A stretch of 64,000 nucleotides of DNA from the NCBI GenBank assembly GCA_000471045.1, contig KI301992.1, forward strand, positions 1,806,060 through 1,870,059, written 5' to 3'. Within the stretch, counting starts at the first letter, position 1. Every line of letters begins with the position of its first letter. This stretch comes from an actinobacterium LLX17. GTDB lineage: Bacteria > Actinomycetota > Actinomycetes > Propionibacteriales > Nocardioidaceae. Positions 1 through 8,200 of this stretch are shown piece after piece. The translations under genes were made by a program, and so were the position numbers. The notes under the pieces are model-generated. The model saw nothing but the letters and a program-made list of their open reading frames with translations, was not told the DNA's origin and did not search any database.

Positions 1-396
1 GTCTCCTGCGAAGAGATGTGGGTGATGGACCACGAGCACCTGCCGATCCGTGGCGAGCGCTCCCCCGCCGAGGCTGCCGAGTGGGGTCGCCTGCTGGACG
101 ACGTGGACGAGTGGCAGCGTGACGCCCTGCTCGCGTGGGTCCGCTCCGGTGACTACGTGGCCGAGGGACACGGCGACCTGCCGAGCCTGCCCGACTTCGA
201 GGAGCAGTACGCGGGCGAGTGGGACTCGTTCACCGAGTACGCCGTGGAGTTGGCCGAGGACACGGGGATGCTCGCCGAGGTCCCCGAGTGGGCTCGCCCG
301 TACTTCGACATGGACAAGTTCGCCCACGACCTGACGTTCGACCACACGACCGAGCCCGCACCGGGTGGAGGCGTGTACGTCTTCCGCTCGCTCTGA
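1..396 (+). CDS. ardA: ArdA-like antirestriction protein, 5' end cut by window edge
   Basis: C-terminal part of an ArdA-type antirestriction protein. The frame is open from base 1, so the true start is probably upstream; the first ATG inside the window is at 16. Seen: a very acidic protein with the family's ending, including a 'DFEEQYAGEWDSFTEYA' segment, then 'LAEDTG' and a 'YFDMDKFAHDL' segment. Known of the family: ArdA mimics B-form DNA and blocks type I restriction enzymes, helping incoming mobile DNA. It sits in the integrative element that ends at the tRNA at 3479-3552, which fits that job. The family call rests on this tail alone. Confidence 0.75.
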   Translation, partial: VSCEEMWVMDHEHLPIRGERSPAEAAEWGRLLDDVDEWQRDALLAWVRSGDYVAEGHGDLPSLPDFEEQYAGEWDSFTEYAVELAEDTGMLAEVPEWARPYFDMDKFAHDLTFDHTTEPAPGGGVYVFRSL

Positions 397-405
397 TCCG
401 GCGAA

Positions 406-436
406 ACCGCTGAACGTGGGATAGACGCTCAGCGGT
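406..436 (+). promoter_or_regulatory. Stem-loop 1 with GGGATAG loop
   Basis: Perfect 8-bp stem (406-413 with 429-436), one A/C mismatch (414/428), a 3-bp upper stem (415-417 with 425-427) and the 7-base loop GGGATAG (418-424). It lies between the ardA stop and the next gene. No T-tract follows, so it is not a standard terminator. A second stem-loop with the identical loop is at 818-856. Confidence 0.6.
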
Positions 437-497
437 CCCGGTGAGGGTGGCTCCCTCCCGGCTGACGATGCCAAGCCAAGACAGAGAGGATGACCCC

Positions 498-809
498 GTG
501 GCTGACATGACAGGACCCGTCTGCCTGGACGAGTGGGTGACCGTGACGGCAGCCTACGACCCCGACGTGCGATGGAACGGCTTCCTGCGCCCTCGCATGG
601 ATCGCGAGGCCGTGGAGACCGTCATGACTGCGTTCCGGGAGTACGACGGGGAGACCGACCCCAAGACCCCGACGCACCGCTGGGACGGTGACGTCCTGCT
701 CGTGACCGAGTATGACGGTGACGACGAGTTCACCGAGACCCTGCACCCGGACGCCGATGGGCTCTACCCGCTGGGCGCTCGGGCGTGGGTCTGGAGCGAG
801 AACGCCTGA
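498..809 (+). CDS. Small acidic hypothetical protein of the integrative element
   Basis: 103-residue protein of unknown function. The GTG at 498 is chosen because an agagagga Shine-Dalgarno stretch (483-490) sits 7 bases upstream; an in-frame GTG at 441 would lie too close to the stem-loop at 406-436 and lacks such a site. No signal peptide, membrane segment or known motif is visible. It is rich in Asp/Glu and Trp and ends in WSENA. It lies between the two GGGATAG stem-loops, in the same orientation as ardA and the downstream genes, so it is probably part of the element's cargo or a second anti-host factor (inference only). Confidence 0.68.
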   Translation: MADMTGPVCLDEWVTVTAAYDPDVRWNGFLRPRMDREAVETVMTAFREYDGETDPKTPTHRWDGDVLLVTEYDGDDEFTETLHPDADGLYPLGARAWVWSENA

Positions 810-817
810 CGCGGCAC

Positions 818-856
818 GGGGAGCACTCGGCATGGGATAGATGCCAAGTGCTCCCC
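818..856 (+). promoter_or_regulatory. Stem-loop 2 with GGGATAG loop
   Basis: 10-bp lower stem (818-827 with 847-856), a C/A mismatch (828/846), a 5-bp upper stem (829-833 with 841-845) and the 7-base loop GGGATAG (834-840). It has the same design as the structure at 406-436, with different stem sequence but identical loop and a single C/A-type mismatch. It lies 8 bases after the preceding stop codon and 22 bases before the next start. No T-tract follows. Confidence 0.63.
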
Positions 857-878
857 TGCCCGGAGGCTACGACACGCG

Positions 879-1133
879 ATGATGGACGACATGCCGAACA
901 AGCCAGACACTCGCAAGGGAGACCGCTCAGCGACCCGCACGCGCCCGGTCAGGGTTTCCGATGACCTCTGGGAGGCAGCCAAGGAGAAGGCCGCTGAGAA
1001 CGGCGAGAGCCTGTCTGACGCGATCCGCCGCTTCCTCGCTGACTACGTGGGTGACCCGAGCATGAGCGGCCTCGCCGGCAGCGAGATGGACAGACGCTCC
1101 AGTACGGCACGGGCCGATGACTCGGCGGAATGA
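879..1133 (+). CDS. Ribbon-helix-helix-like small DNA-binding protein
   Basis: 84-residue protein. Residues about 21-58 read as a ribbon-helix-helix (CopG/Arc-like) fold: a short strand 'RPVRVSDDLWEAAKEKA' followed by a helix ending 'SLSDAIRRFLADYV'. The rest is a charged, probably disordered tail. The family binds DNA as dimers, often as the antitoxin of a toxin-antitoxin pair or as a plasmid/phage regulator. Its last 17 bases overlap the start of the Abi_C gene at 1117, implying cotranscription and coupled translation; it may control that operon (inference). Start: ATG at 879; a second in-frame ATG (891) is possible. Confidence 0.65.
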   Translation: MMDDMPNKPDTRKGDRSATRTRPVRVSDDLWEAAKEKAAENGESLSDAIRRFLADYVGDPSMSGLAGSEMDRRSSTARADDSAE

Positions 1134-2016
1134 CTTGGCTGTTCGTCGTGAGTTGGTCAGTGAGCGGACTCGGATCGCGGTTCGGGACCAGATGAGCGAA
1201 ACCGTCCTGCGCCAGATCGACCAGATGTGGCAGGACGAACTGTTCGCCCCTCCGGAGGAAGACGACTACCCCGACCCCGTGGGCGGGCAGCGAGTCACCC
1301 ACTTTCAGGCCTACATGAACTTGGTGGACTGGCGTTCGACCGAGCAGGTGAACCGGGCGCTCCGCGTTTTCGAGGTCGCTCTCAGAAGCGTCTTCCAGCC
1401 GGCCTGGGGCGACATTGATCCAGTCACGATCCAGCGACTCCAGCGCCTCTTCGCGCGGGACGGCTTATCGCTCAGCGATAAGGGTCTGATCACACCGGTC
1501 CAGCCCAACGCAGTTGCGATCTCGCCAGCTCTCCTCAGCAACCTGGACGACCCGCACGTAATCCAGGAGCACCTGGACCGGATTGCAGCCGCTGTCGGCA
1601 ACGGCGATGCTCGCCAGATGATTGGATCCGCCAAGGAGCTCATCGAGAGCACTGCGAAGGTCGTCCTCCGTACCACTCACACGGATTTCGCAGAACGGGA
1701 CGACGTACCGGCCTTGGTGAGCCGCGCCCAGGAGGCGCTGGGGCTGAGCCCCAAGTCAGACCGAGGGCTGTCTGGCCCCGATGGCTCCAATCCCGTGAAG
1801 AAGACGCTCGGCTCAGCGGTAACCATCGCCAACAGCATCGCCGAACTACGGAACCTTGGATACGGGACTGGTCATGGCAGTTCGGAGCGAAGAGTGGGAC
1901 TTCACGACCGCCACGCGAGGCTGGCGCTCAACGGCGCTCGCCTCTGGTGCGAGTTCATGCTGGACACACTGGCCGACCCCAACGCGCCCTGGCGAGAGAC
2001 TCAACCGCCAAGTTGA
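1117..2016 (+). CDS. Abortive-infection (Abi_C) family protein
   Basis: 299 residues. The C-terminal third (about 160-290) matches the Abi_C domain pattern: 'DARQMIGSAKELIESTAKVV', then a stretch with 'ALVSRAQEALGLSP' and 'VKKTLGSAVTIANSIAELRN', then 'GTGHG' and a basic helix ending in 'LWCEFMLDTL'. This domain is found in phage-exclusion proteins that kill or arrest the infected cell. The N-terminal half is not recognised. The ATG at 1117 lies inside the preceding RHH gene, giving a 17-bp overlap. The setting (mobile element with an antirestriction gene) fits a defence cargo; the mechanism cannot be read from sequence. Confidence 0.75.
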   Translation: MTRRNDLAVRRELVSERTRIAVRDQMSETVLRQIDQMWQDELFAPPEEDDYPDPVGGQRVTHFQAYMNLVDWRSTEQVNRALRVFEVALRSVFQPAWGDIDPVTIQRLQRLFARDGLSLSDKGLITPVQPNAVAISPALLSNLDDPHVIQEHLDRIAAAVGNGDARQMIGSAKELIESTAKVVLRTTHTDFAERDDVPALVSRAQEALGLSPKSDRGLSGPDGSNPVKKTLGSAVTIANSIAELRNLGYGTGHGSSERRVGLHDRHARLALNGARLWCEFMLDTLADPNAPWRETQPPS

Positions 2017-2199
2017 TCGACTCAACGCCCAGCGCACTACGTCAGCCACTCGCCACAGGTTGACTCTCACGACTCAGCCCCGACACCGCTGACTCAACAC
2101 CCGAACAGATATGAACCGCGTTGACCGTTCCCGACTTATGACCCAGGGTGGTCCATCCACCCGAGAAACCCCACGAGGGCAGCAAGGAGATCAAGACCG

Positions 2200-3411
2200 A
2201 TGGCACGACCGGCAAGCCCGCCGTACACGTTGGGGAAGGTCACCTACCGTGCCCATCCCACCAAGGCCGGACAAGTGCAGGCGCGTGGCTTCTACCGGGA
2301 CAGCAACAACAAGTCCCGTGACGTGACGGCCAGCGGCAAGACCGAGGCCGCTGCCCGTCGTGCGTTGCTGGCGAAGGTCAACGAGGTCCGTGACGAGCAT
2401 CGCGGCGGAGACGGCGTTCTGCGCCATGACACGAAGCTCACCGTCGCGGCTGACGTGTGGCTGGATGCCAAGGCCCGCGAGAACCTGTCCAACACGACGA
2501 TGCGTGACTACACGGGCTATGTGGATCGCTCGATCAAGGTCGGTGCCCTTGCGGACCTCACCGTGATGCAGGCGAACGACGTTGCCCGGATCGAGACATG
2601 GCTGACTGGCATCGCTGACGAGCGTGGTACGACCGCTGCCAAGCAGAGCCGCAAGGTGCTGTCCGGCATCCTCGGCCTCGCTGAGCGCCGTGGAGCGATC
2701 CCGTCAAGCGTCATGCACCGAGTGAGGACGCCGGGGGCCAAGCCGGGGAGTACAGGAGATCGCAAGTGCCATGACACGGACTGCGATCTCGACTGCGGCA
2801 AGCGGCATCTGGACACTCGACGTGCTTTCACCCGAGACGAGGCCGCTGAGGTACTCGACGCTGCCAACACTGCCAAGGCCGACGTGGGAGACCTCGCCGC
2901 GTTCCTGTTCGCCACGGGCGTTCGGATCAGCGAGGCTCTACACCACGTCTCGTGGGATGACGTTGACCTGGAAGAACAAACTGTCCACGTGCGCGGAACC
3001 AAGACGGCGCAGGCGGATCGCGTGCTCGCCATCGGTGACGACCTCACCGAGCGGCTTCGGGAGCGCGCAGGCCTCCACGGCACCACGGGACTTGTCTTCG
3101 GCGTCACCTACTTCACGAGCAAGCTCGGTGATCCCCGAGACCGAAACAACGTGAGCAAGGCTCTGCGACGAGTGTTCGCGGCTGCCGGGGTCCCGTGGGC
3201 CGGCACGCACACGTTCCGCCGAACCGTCGCATCGTGGCTTGATGAGGCCGGCGCTCCGCTGGCCGAGATCGCCAACCAGCTTGGTCACGCCGACACGAAC
3301 GTCACGGCGAAGTACCTAGGAAGGAAGGTCGCGCCGACGCGGGCAGCGTCCGTGATGGCGCTCCCGGCGACGACGAAGAAACCAAGCCTCCGCGTCATTA
3401 GTCGTGAATAA
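2200..3411 (+). CDS. Tyrosine recombinase / phage-type integrase
   Basis: 403-residue site-specific recombinase. An N-terminal SAM-like core-binding domain (about 80-175) is followed by the catalytic domain. The catalytic set is complete: R242, K268, H337, R340, H363 and nucleophile Y372, in the motifs 'TGVRISEAL', 'HTFRRT' and 'LGHADTNVTAKYLG'. Unusual: a Cys/His-rich insert (C190, H191, C195, C199, H203) between the two domains. Start chosen by a strong aaggaga ribosome site (2182-2188). It is the last gene of the element and points at the tRNA-fMet gene 68 bp away, the usual position for an integrase next to its attachment site. No excisionase is visible beside it. Confidence 0.93.
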   Translation: MARPASPPYTLGKVTYRAHPTKAGQVQARGFYRDSNNKSRDVTASGKTEAAARRALLAKVNEVRDEHRGGDGVLRHDTKLTVAADVWLDAKARENLSNTTMRDYTGYVDRSIKVGALADLTVMQANDVARIETWLTGIADERGTTAAKQSRKVLSGILGLAERRGAIPSSVMHRVRTPGAKPGSTGDRKCHDTDCDLDCGKRHLDTRRAFTRDEAAEVLDAANTAKADVGDLAAFLFATGVRISEALHHVSWDDVDLEEQTVHVRGTKTAQADRVLAIGDDLTERLRERAGLHGTTGLVFGVTYFTSKLGDPRDRNNVSKALRRVFAAAGVPWAGTHTFRRTVASWLDEAGAPLAEIANQLGHADTNVTAKYLGRKVAPTRAASVMALPATTKKPSLRVISRE

Positions 3412-3435
3412 GTCGTGAATGACCCAGACAGACAA

Positions 3436-3477
3436 CAAGGCCTGACCTGCGTTTCCGCAGGTCAGGCCTTGTTTTTT
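3436..3477 (+). terminator. Rho-independent terminator after the integrase
   Basis: Perfect 16-bp stem (3436-3451 with 3456-3471), loop TTTC, then six T residues (3472-3477). Textbook intrinsic terminator for the + strand, 25 bases after the integrase stop. On the other strand no T-tract follows the stem. Confidence 0.88.
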
Positions 3478-3478
3478 G

Positions 3479-3520
3479 TAGCGGGGACAGGATTTGAACC
3501 TGTGACCTCTGGGTTATGAG
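3479..3520. other. Probable attachment-site half at the tRNA 3' end
   Basis: Tyrosine integrases of this type usually recombine in the 3' half of a tRNA gene and restore it. The integrase gene ends 68 bp from this 3' end, so the att core should lie within about 3479-3520. The second copy would be left of the window, so neither the core length nor the exact crossover can be confirmed here. Confidence 0.35.
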
Positions 3521-3552
3521 CCCAGCGAGCTACCGAGCTGCTCCACCCCGCG
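3479..3552 (-). tRNA. Initiator tRNA-fMet (anticodon CAT)
   Basis: 74-nt cloverleaf on the minus strand with anticodon CAT. Two initiator hallmarks are visible: three G:C pairs in a row in the anticodon stem (GGG-CTCATAA-CCC) and an unpaired first acceptor position (C1 opposite U72). The CCA end is not encoded. Its 3' end faces the integrase and is the likely integration target of the element to the left. Confidence 0.95.
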
Positions 3553-3563
3553 TCGCTCCGACT

Positions 3564-3593
3564 ACCTTACGGGACGGTGACGGGACGACCAAA
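3564..3593 (-). promoter_or_regulatory. Putative promoter of tRNA-fMet
   Basis: On the minus strand: -35-like TTTGGT (3588-3593), 18-bp spacer, -10 TAAGGT (3564-3569), which ends 11 bases before the tRNA. Correct placement, but the -35 match is weak. Confidence 0.4.
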
Positions 3594-3660
3594 TCCGGGG
3601 CCCCCCGCCTGTGATGCTGCGGAATCGCGGAGTCCCGCATCCGCGTCTACCGTTGACGTC

Positions 3661-5243
3661 GTGATTGCGAACAGGTATGAGCTCCAGGAGGAGGTCGGGC
3701 GCGGCGGCATGGGTGCCGTGTGGCGTGCCCATGACGTCCATCTCGGACGCACCGTCGCGATCAAGCGACTCAGCGGCGGCAGCGAGCAGGACTCAGACCC
3801 CCGCCGCGCTCGCCGCGAGGCCCTCCTCGCCGCTCGGCTGAGCCACCCCCACGTGGTGGCCGTGCACGACCTCGTCGAGGACGACGAGAGCTCGTGGCTG
3901 GTCATGGAGCACGTCGAGGGAGTGAACCTCTCGCAGGAGGTCGCTCGCCGCGGCATGCTGCCCCAGGCCGAGGTGGCCTCGATCGGCCGTCAGGTCGCCG
4001 AGGCGCTGGCCGCAGCCCATGCTGCCGGCATCGTCCACCGCGACGTCAAGCCGTCCAACGTGCTGCTCCCTGCGCTCGGCGGCGCCAAGCTCACCGACTT
4101 CGGCATCGCCCGGGCCGAGGACGACGACGCCCTCACCCGCACCGGCATGACCACCGGCTCCCCCGCGTACCTGCCGCCCGAGGCGGCCCGGGGCGGCAGC
4201 TCCGGCCCCGCCGCCGACATCTGGTCGCTCGGCGCGACCCTCTTCCACGCCGCGACCGGCAAGCCTCCCTACTCCGCCGGCGACAGCGCGGTGGCGACGC
4301 TCTACCGCATCGTCCACGACGAGCCGCCCCGGTTGTCCGGCCACGGAGCACTGGCGACGGCCGTGGCGCGCATGATGACCCACGACCCCGACGCCCGGCC
4401 CGACGCCCAGGAGGTCGAGCGTCTGCTGGCCGTTGCTGCGGGCGAGTCGGCCGACACCGCCACCCACGCGGTGGCTGTCGTGCCCGGCCCGGCGGGCTGG
4501 GCGCGTCGACCGACGGCCCGGCCGCCGATCCGGACGCCACCGGCCCCTTCTCCCCCGTTGACGTCCCCACCGGCACCTACGCCGTCCACGAGCAGCCGAC
4601 CGGCCCGCTGGCCCCGGTCCCCGCACCGTACGTCCGGCGCCCCATGGCCACCCGCCGTCGCGCCCTGGTGGTCGGCGCCACTGCCCTCGCGGCCGCACTC
4701 GTCGCGGCGTTCATCATCGGCCTCGGCGGCGAGGACGGCACCTCCCCCGCCGTGGCCGACGACGAGGCTCCGCCGGCCCTCACGGTCCCCGAGCTCGAGG
4801 CCTTCGGCCGACAGTTCGTGCAGACCGCCACCGCCGATCCCGCGGCCGGCTTCGCGATGCTCACCCCTGACGCGCAGGCGAGCAGCGGCGGGTTCGAGGT
4901 CTTCCACAACACGTGGGCTCCCGCGGCCGGCGCCACCGTCACCGCCATCACCCCTGACGCCGCCGGGTCGAGCGTGGCGGTCGCGTACGAGTGGACCATC
5001 ACCACGACGCCCTCGTCCTTCGCGACCAACAAGGGCAAGGGCAACAGCGGGAACAAGGGCAACGGGAACGGCAATGGCGGCGGCAAGCCCAAGAACGAAG
5101 CCCCGGCGCCCGCCCCCGCACCCGCCCCCGCACCCGCCCCTGCGCCTCAGCCGGTCACACAGACCGTCGTGCAGACCGTGGTCCTCACCGTGGCCCGCGG
5201 TGAGAGCGGCCAGCTCCGCGTCGCGAACTACGTCCACCGCTGA
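3661..5243 (+). CDS. Membrane Ser/Thr protein kinase (PknB-like) with apparent frameshift
   Basis: N-terminal Hanks kinase: glycine loop GRGGMG (13-18), K35, HRD with catalytic D128, DFG, and a 'GSPAYLPPE' activation segment. The frame opened by the GTG at 3661 loses sense near 4480-4510. A frame shifted by -1 then carries the rest: acidic linker, a membrane helix (about 4645-4725) and an extracellular domain ending at 5243. The paralogue at 9190-10812 has the same order in one frame, so one base is missing here (sequencing error or real mutation, in a G-rich tract). If real, the kinase loses its sensor and anchor. The start matches the paralogue; TACCGT lies 7 bases upstream, suggesting a leaderless mRNA. 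Confidence 0.85.
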
Positions 5244-5274
5244 CGCTGGCCGCTCCCCTCAGCTCGCCGGCGAC

Positions 5275-8200
5275 TCAGCTGGCCGGCGGGTTGGGGTTCG
5301 GCGTCCTCGGCACGTCGCAGATCGCATCGGCGACGTTCAGCGTGATCGGGATGCCGATCACCTCGACCGTCACGTTCAGCTTCGTCGCCGACGTGCAGCG
5401 CACGATGCCCGTGCCGCTCACGCCCTCGAGACCGACCGTCTGACCGAAGAGCTTGCGGGTCTTCGTCTGCGTGACGGCGTCGACGGCCGAGAACCCGTTG
5501 CCCGGCGTGAACACCAGCTGCGCTGATCCCAGGTCGGCCGACACGGTGCCCCCGCGGATGGGGCGTTCACACCCTGCGGTGCCGCACGGTCCGCCGAAGT
5601 CGGTCGTGTTGAGGTAGACCGGACCCCCGGTGTCGCCGTTGATGTCGCCGGTCAGGTCGAGCCGCTTGAGCCGCAGCCCCGTCGCGGTCAGCCCGCTGGC
5701 CGGGTCCGTCAGGTTCAGCGTCGTGTACTCGCTGGCCTTGAACACGACCGAACCGAGAGCCGGGTTGGCGATGCCCACGGCCGGCAGGCAGGCCGCGTCA
5801 CCCGCCATGCAGATGTCCAGGGCTGCGGGCAGCGGACCGGAGATGGAGCCGTTCATGCCCCCGAGGTTGAAGTCGATCCGGTTCGTGGGCTCGGCGGCGC
5901 TGTAGCTGAGTCGCGTCGCGCCGTCGTCGGTCAGCGCCAGGCGCATCTGCGGCACGAGCCGGTCGAGCGTCGCACTGACGTTGCCGCTCGCGTCGTCGCC
6001 GAGCATCGAGATGCGGAAGATGCTGCCGGCCACGGTGTCGAGGAACACCTCGGGCGTCTCGTCGAGCTGAGCCGCGATCTCTCGCAGGCCGTGGATCCGG
6101 GCGGCCAGGGCGGTCGCCCCTCCCCTGCTGTCGAGCAGGAGTCCGTCGTCCGCGCCCGGGACCTGCGGCACCGTGCCGCTGTGCGCTGCGAGCTCGACCA
6201 GTCCGACGGACTGACCCGCCGTGTCGAAGCCGACTCCGTCCTCGCCCACCTCGACGGCGAAGCGCTGCGGGACGTCGGTCAGCTGCACGTCGAGCTGCGA
6301 TGCTCCCGCGAGGATGCCGTCCGGCGACGACGCGACGACGCTGATCGCGCCGATCGGCGCCGATCCCTCGACCGACATCGCACCGGAGGGCGAAAGTCCG
6401 AGCGACAGCTCACGCGGGGCGTCGTCGATCTGGGCGTCGAGGGTCAGGCCGTCCTGCGTCACGAGCGCACGCAACGGCGTGGGCGCGAGCACCAGGTCGA
6501 GCGACACTGCGTCCTGCAGGCTGACCGTCATGCCCTCGAACCCGGGCAGCCGGACGGCGACCGAGGAGCGCTCCGGCTCCTCCAGCAGTCGCAGGTAGGC
6601 GGGGTCGTCGAGCAGCACGAGCGCATCACCCGTCGCGTACCCGGCCTCGAAGCCACCGATCGGACCGCTGGCGGTGAGCCCACCGGTGCCGTCAGCACCC
6701 AGCGCGAACTCGACCGAGGCCGGCACGTCGGTCAGGCCGAGCAGGACGTCGCTGTCGGTCCGACCGGCATCGAGGCCCACCGCCCGCAGGGACACGCTGT
6801 CCAGTCCCAGCTCGCTCGCGATCGAGGCGCCGAGTCCGCTCGCAGAGTCGCCCGTGACGTTGATCGCCACCCGGCCGTCGACCGGTGTGAGGACGCCGTC
6901 GGCCAGGAGCAGCTGGTCGCCGCCGCTGTCGTCGGCGAAGTGCAGGCCCACCACGGTGGGCTCGGCGGTCTCGATCTCGGCGGCCACGTCCTGAGCGCCA
7001 CCGGCGAGCTGCAGGCCCAGGCGGGCCTGCTCCGGGGCCTGGTCGAAGGTGATGGCGAAGCGCTGCTCGGCCGGCGCGAGATCGGCCGGCGCAGTCGGCG
7101 TCCCACCGTCGAGCTCTGCCGGAGCGGGCGGCTCCGTCGGATCGATCGGTGCGGCGTCGTCACCGCCGCGGGGACGGATCGCGCCCGTCACCGCGAGGGG
7201 GTCGTCGCTGTCGGTGCTCAGCTGCACGCCGGCGCCGCCGCCGGCCAGCACGAGGTCCGCTCGGAAGCCACGCGGGGCGTTGCCCTCGCGGGTGTCGTAG
7301 CCGAAGCGGTACTCCTCGTCGCTCCCGGGCAGGTCGATGACCGCCTGGAGGCTCAGGGGCAGGTCGGCCGGAGCGCCGGGCAGTCGCGCGGCATCGATGC
7401 GCGGCATCGGCGTCAGCGTCGGGCCGTACGAGCCACCGCTGAGGGTCAGCGAGGTGACGATGTCGGCGCGGTCGTCACCGGTGACGTCGATCGCCACCGG
7501 CAGGCCGGCCGTCGCGTCGAACTCGCTGGCGCGGCTGGTGCCGTCGGGCGCGACGTAGACCGCCCGCCACCGGAACCTGGCGGTCTCGTACAGGCCGGCG
7601 AGCGGCGTGTTGGCCACCAGTCCGGTCAGCACCGTGTCGATCACGGGATCGATGGCGTCGCCCGAGGTCGCGACCTGGTCGGCGACGTCGGCGAGCAGGT
7701 CGTCCAGCAGCACCTGCAGACCCGCGGCGCTGATGACCTCGACCGCCAGGTCCGGCGGCAGGAGCGCCGGCACCACGAGGTCGCCGATCGTCAGGGGTTC
7801 CGTGAGAGGTGCGGTGACCTGGTCCACCTGAGTGGCGACGCCGGTCAGGTTCAGGGGGGCGAGCAGGTTGTCGAGGCCGGTGCCGATCCAGCGGGTGACG
7901 CCGCCGACCACGTCGTGCTCGACGGGAGCGGTCTCGGAGGCGATGTCGCCGACGTAGAAGGTCACGGCGTCCTGGCTCGTGCCGTAGACATCGCTGCCGA
8001 GGAACTCGGCACGGACGGGCTCGGTCCGGCTGCTGCCGTCGACCACGAGGGAGCGAGCGGCGATGCCGCTCTGGTCGGTGCGAGCACTCTCGGTGCTCGC
8101 ACCGAACGCCAGGAACATCTCCTGGTCGGCGACCGGCAGGCCCGTGCGGTCGCTGCCCGGCGTGGCGTCGATCAGCTCGGCGCGCAGGGTGGTCGACGCG

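Noticed and set aside
2120..2150. Promoter of the integrase gene (TTGACC at 2120)
   Set aside because: No acceptable -10 at 16-18 bp.
4475..4515. Programmed -1 frameshift in kinase 1
   Set aside because: No slippery heptamer or clear downstream structure; the paralogue needs no shift. A base error or mutation is simpler.
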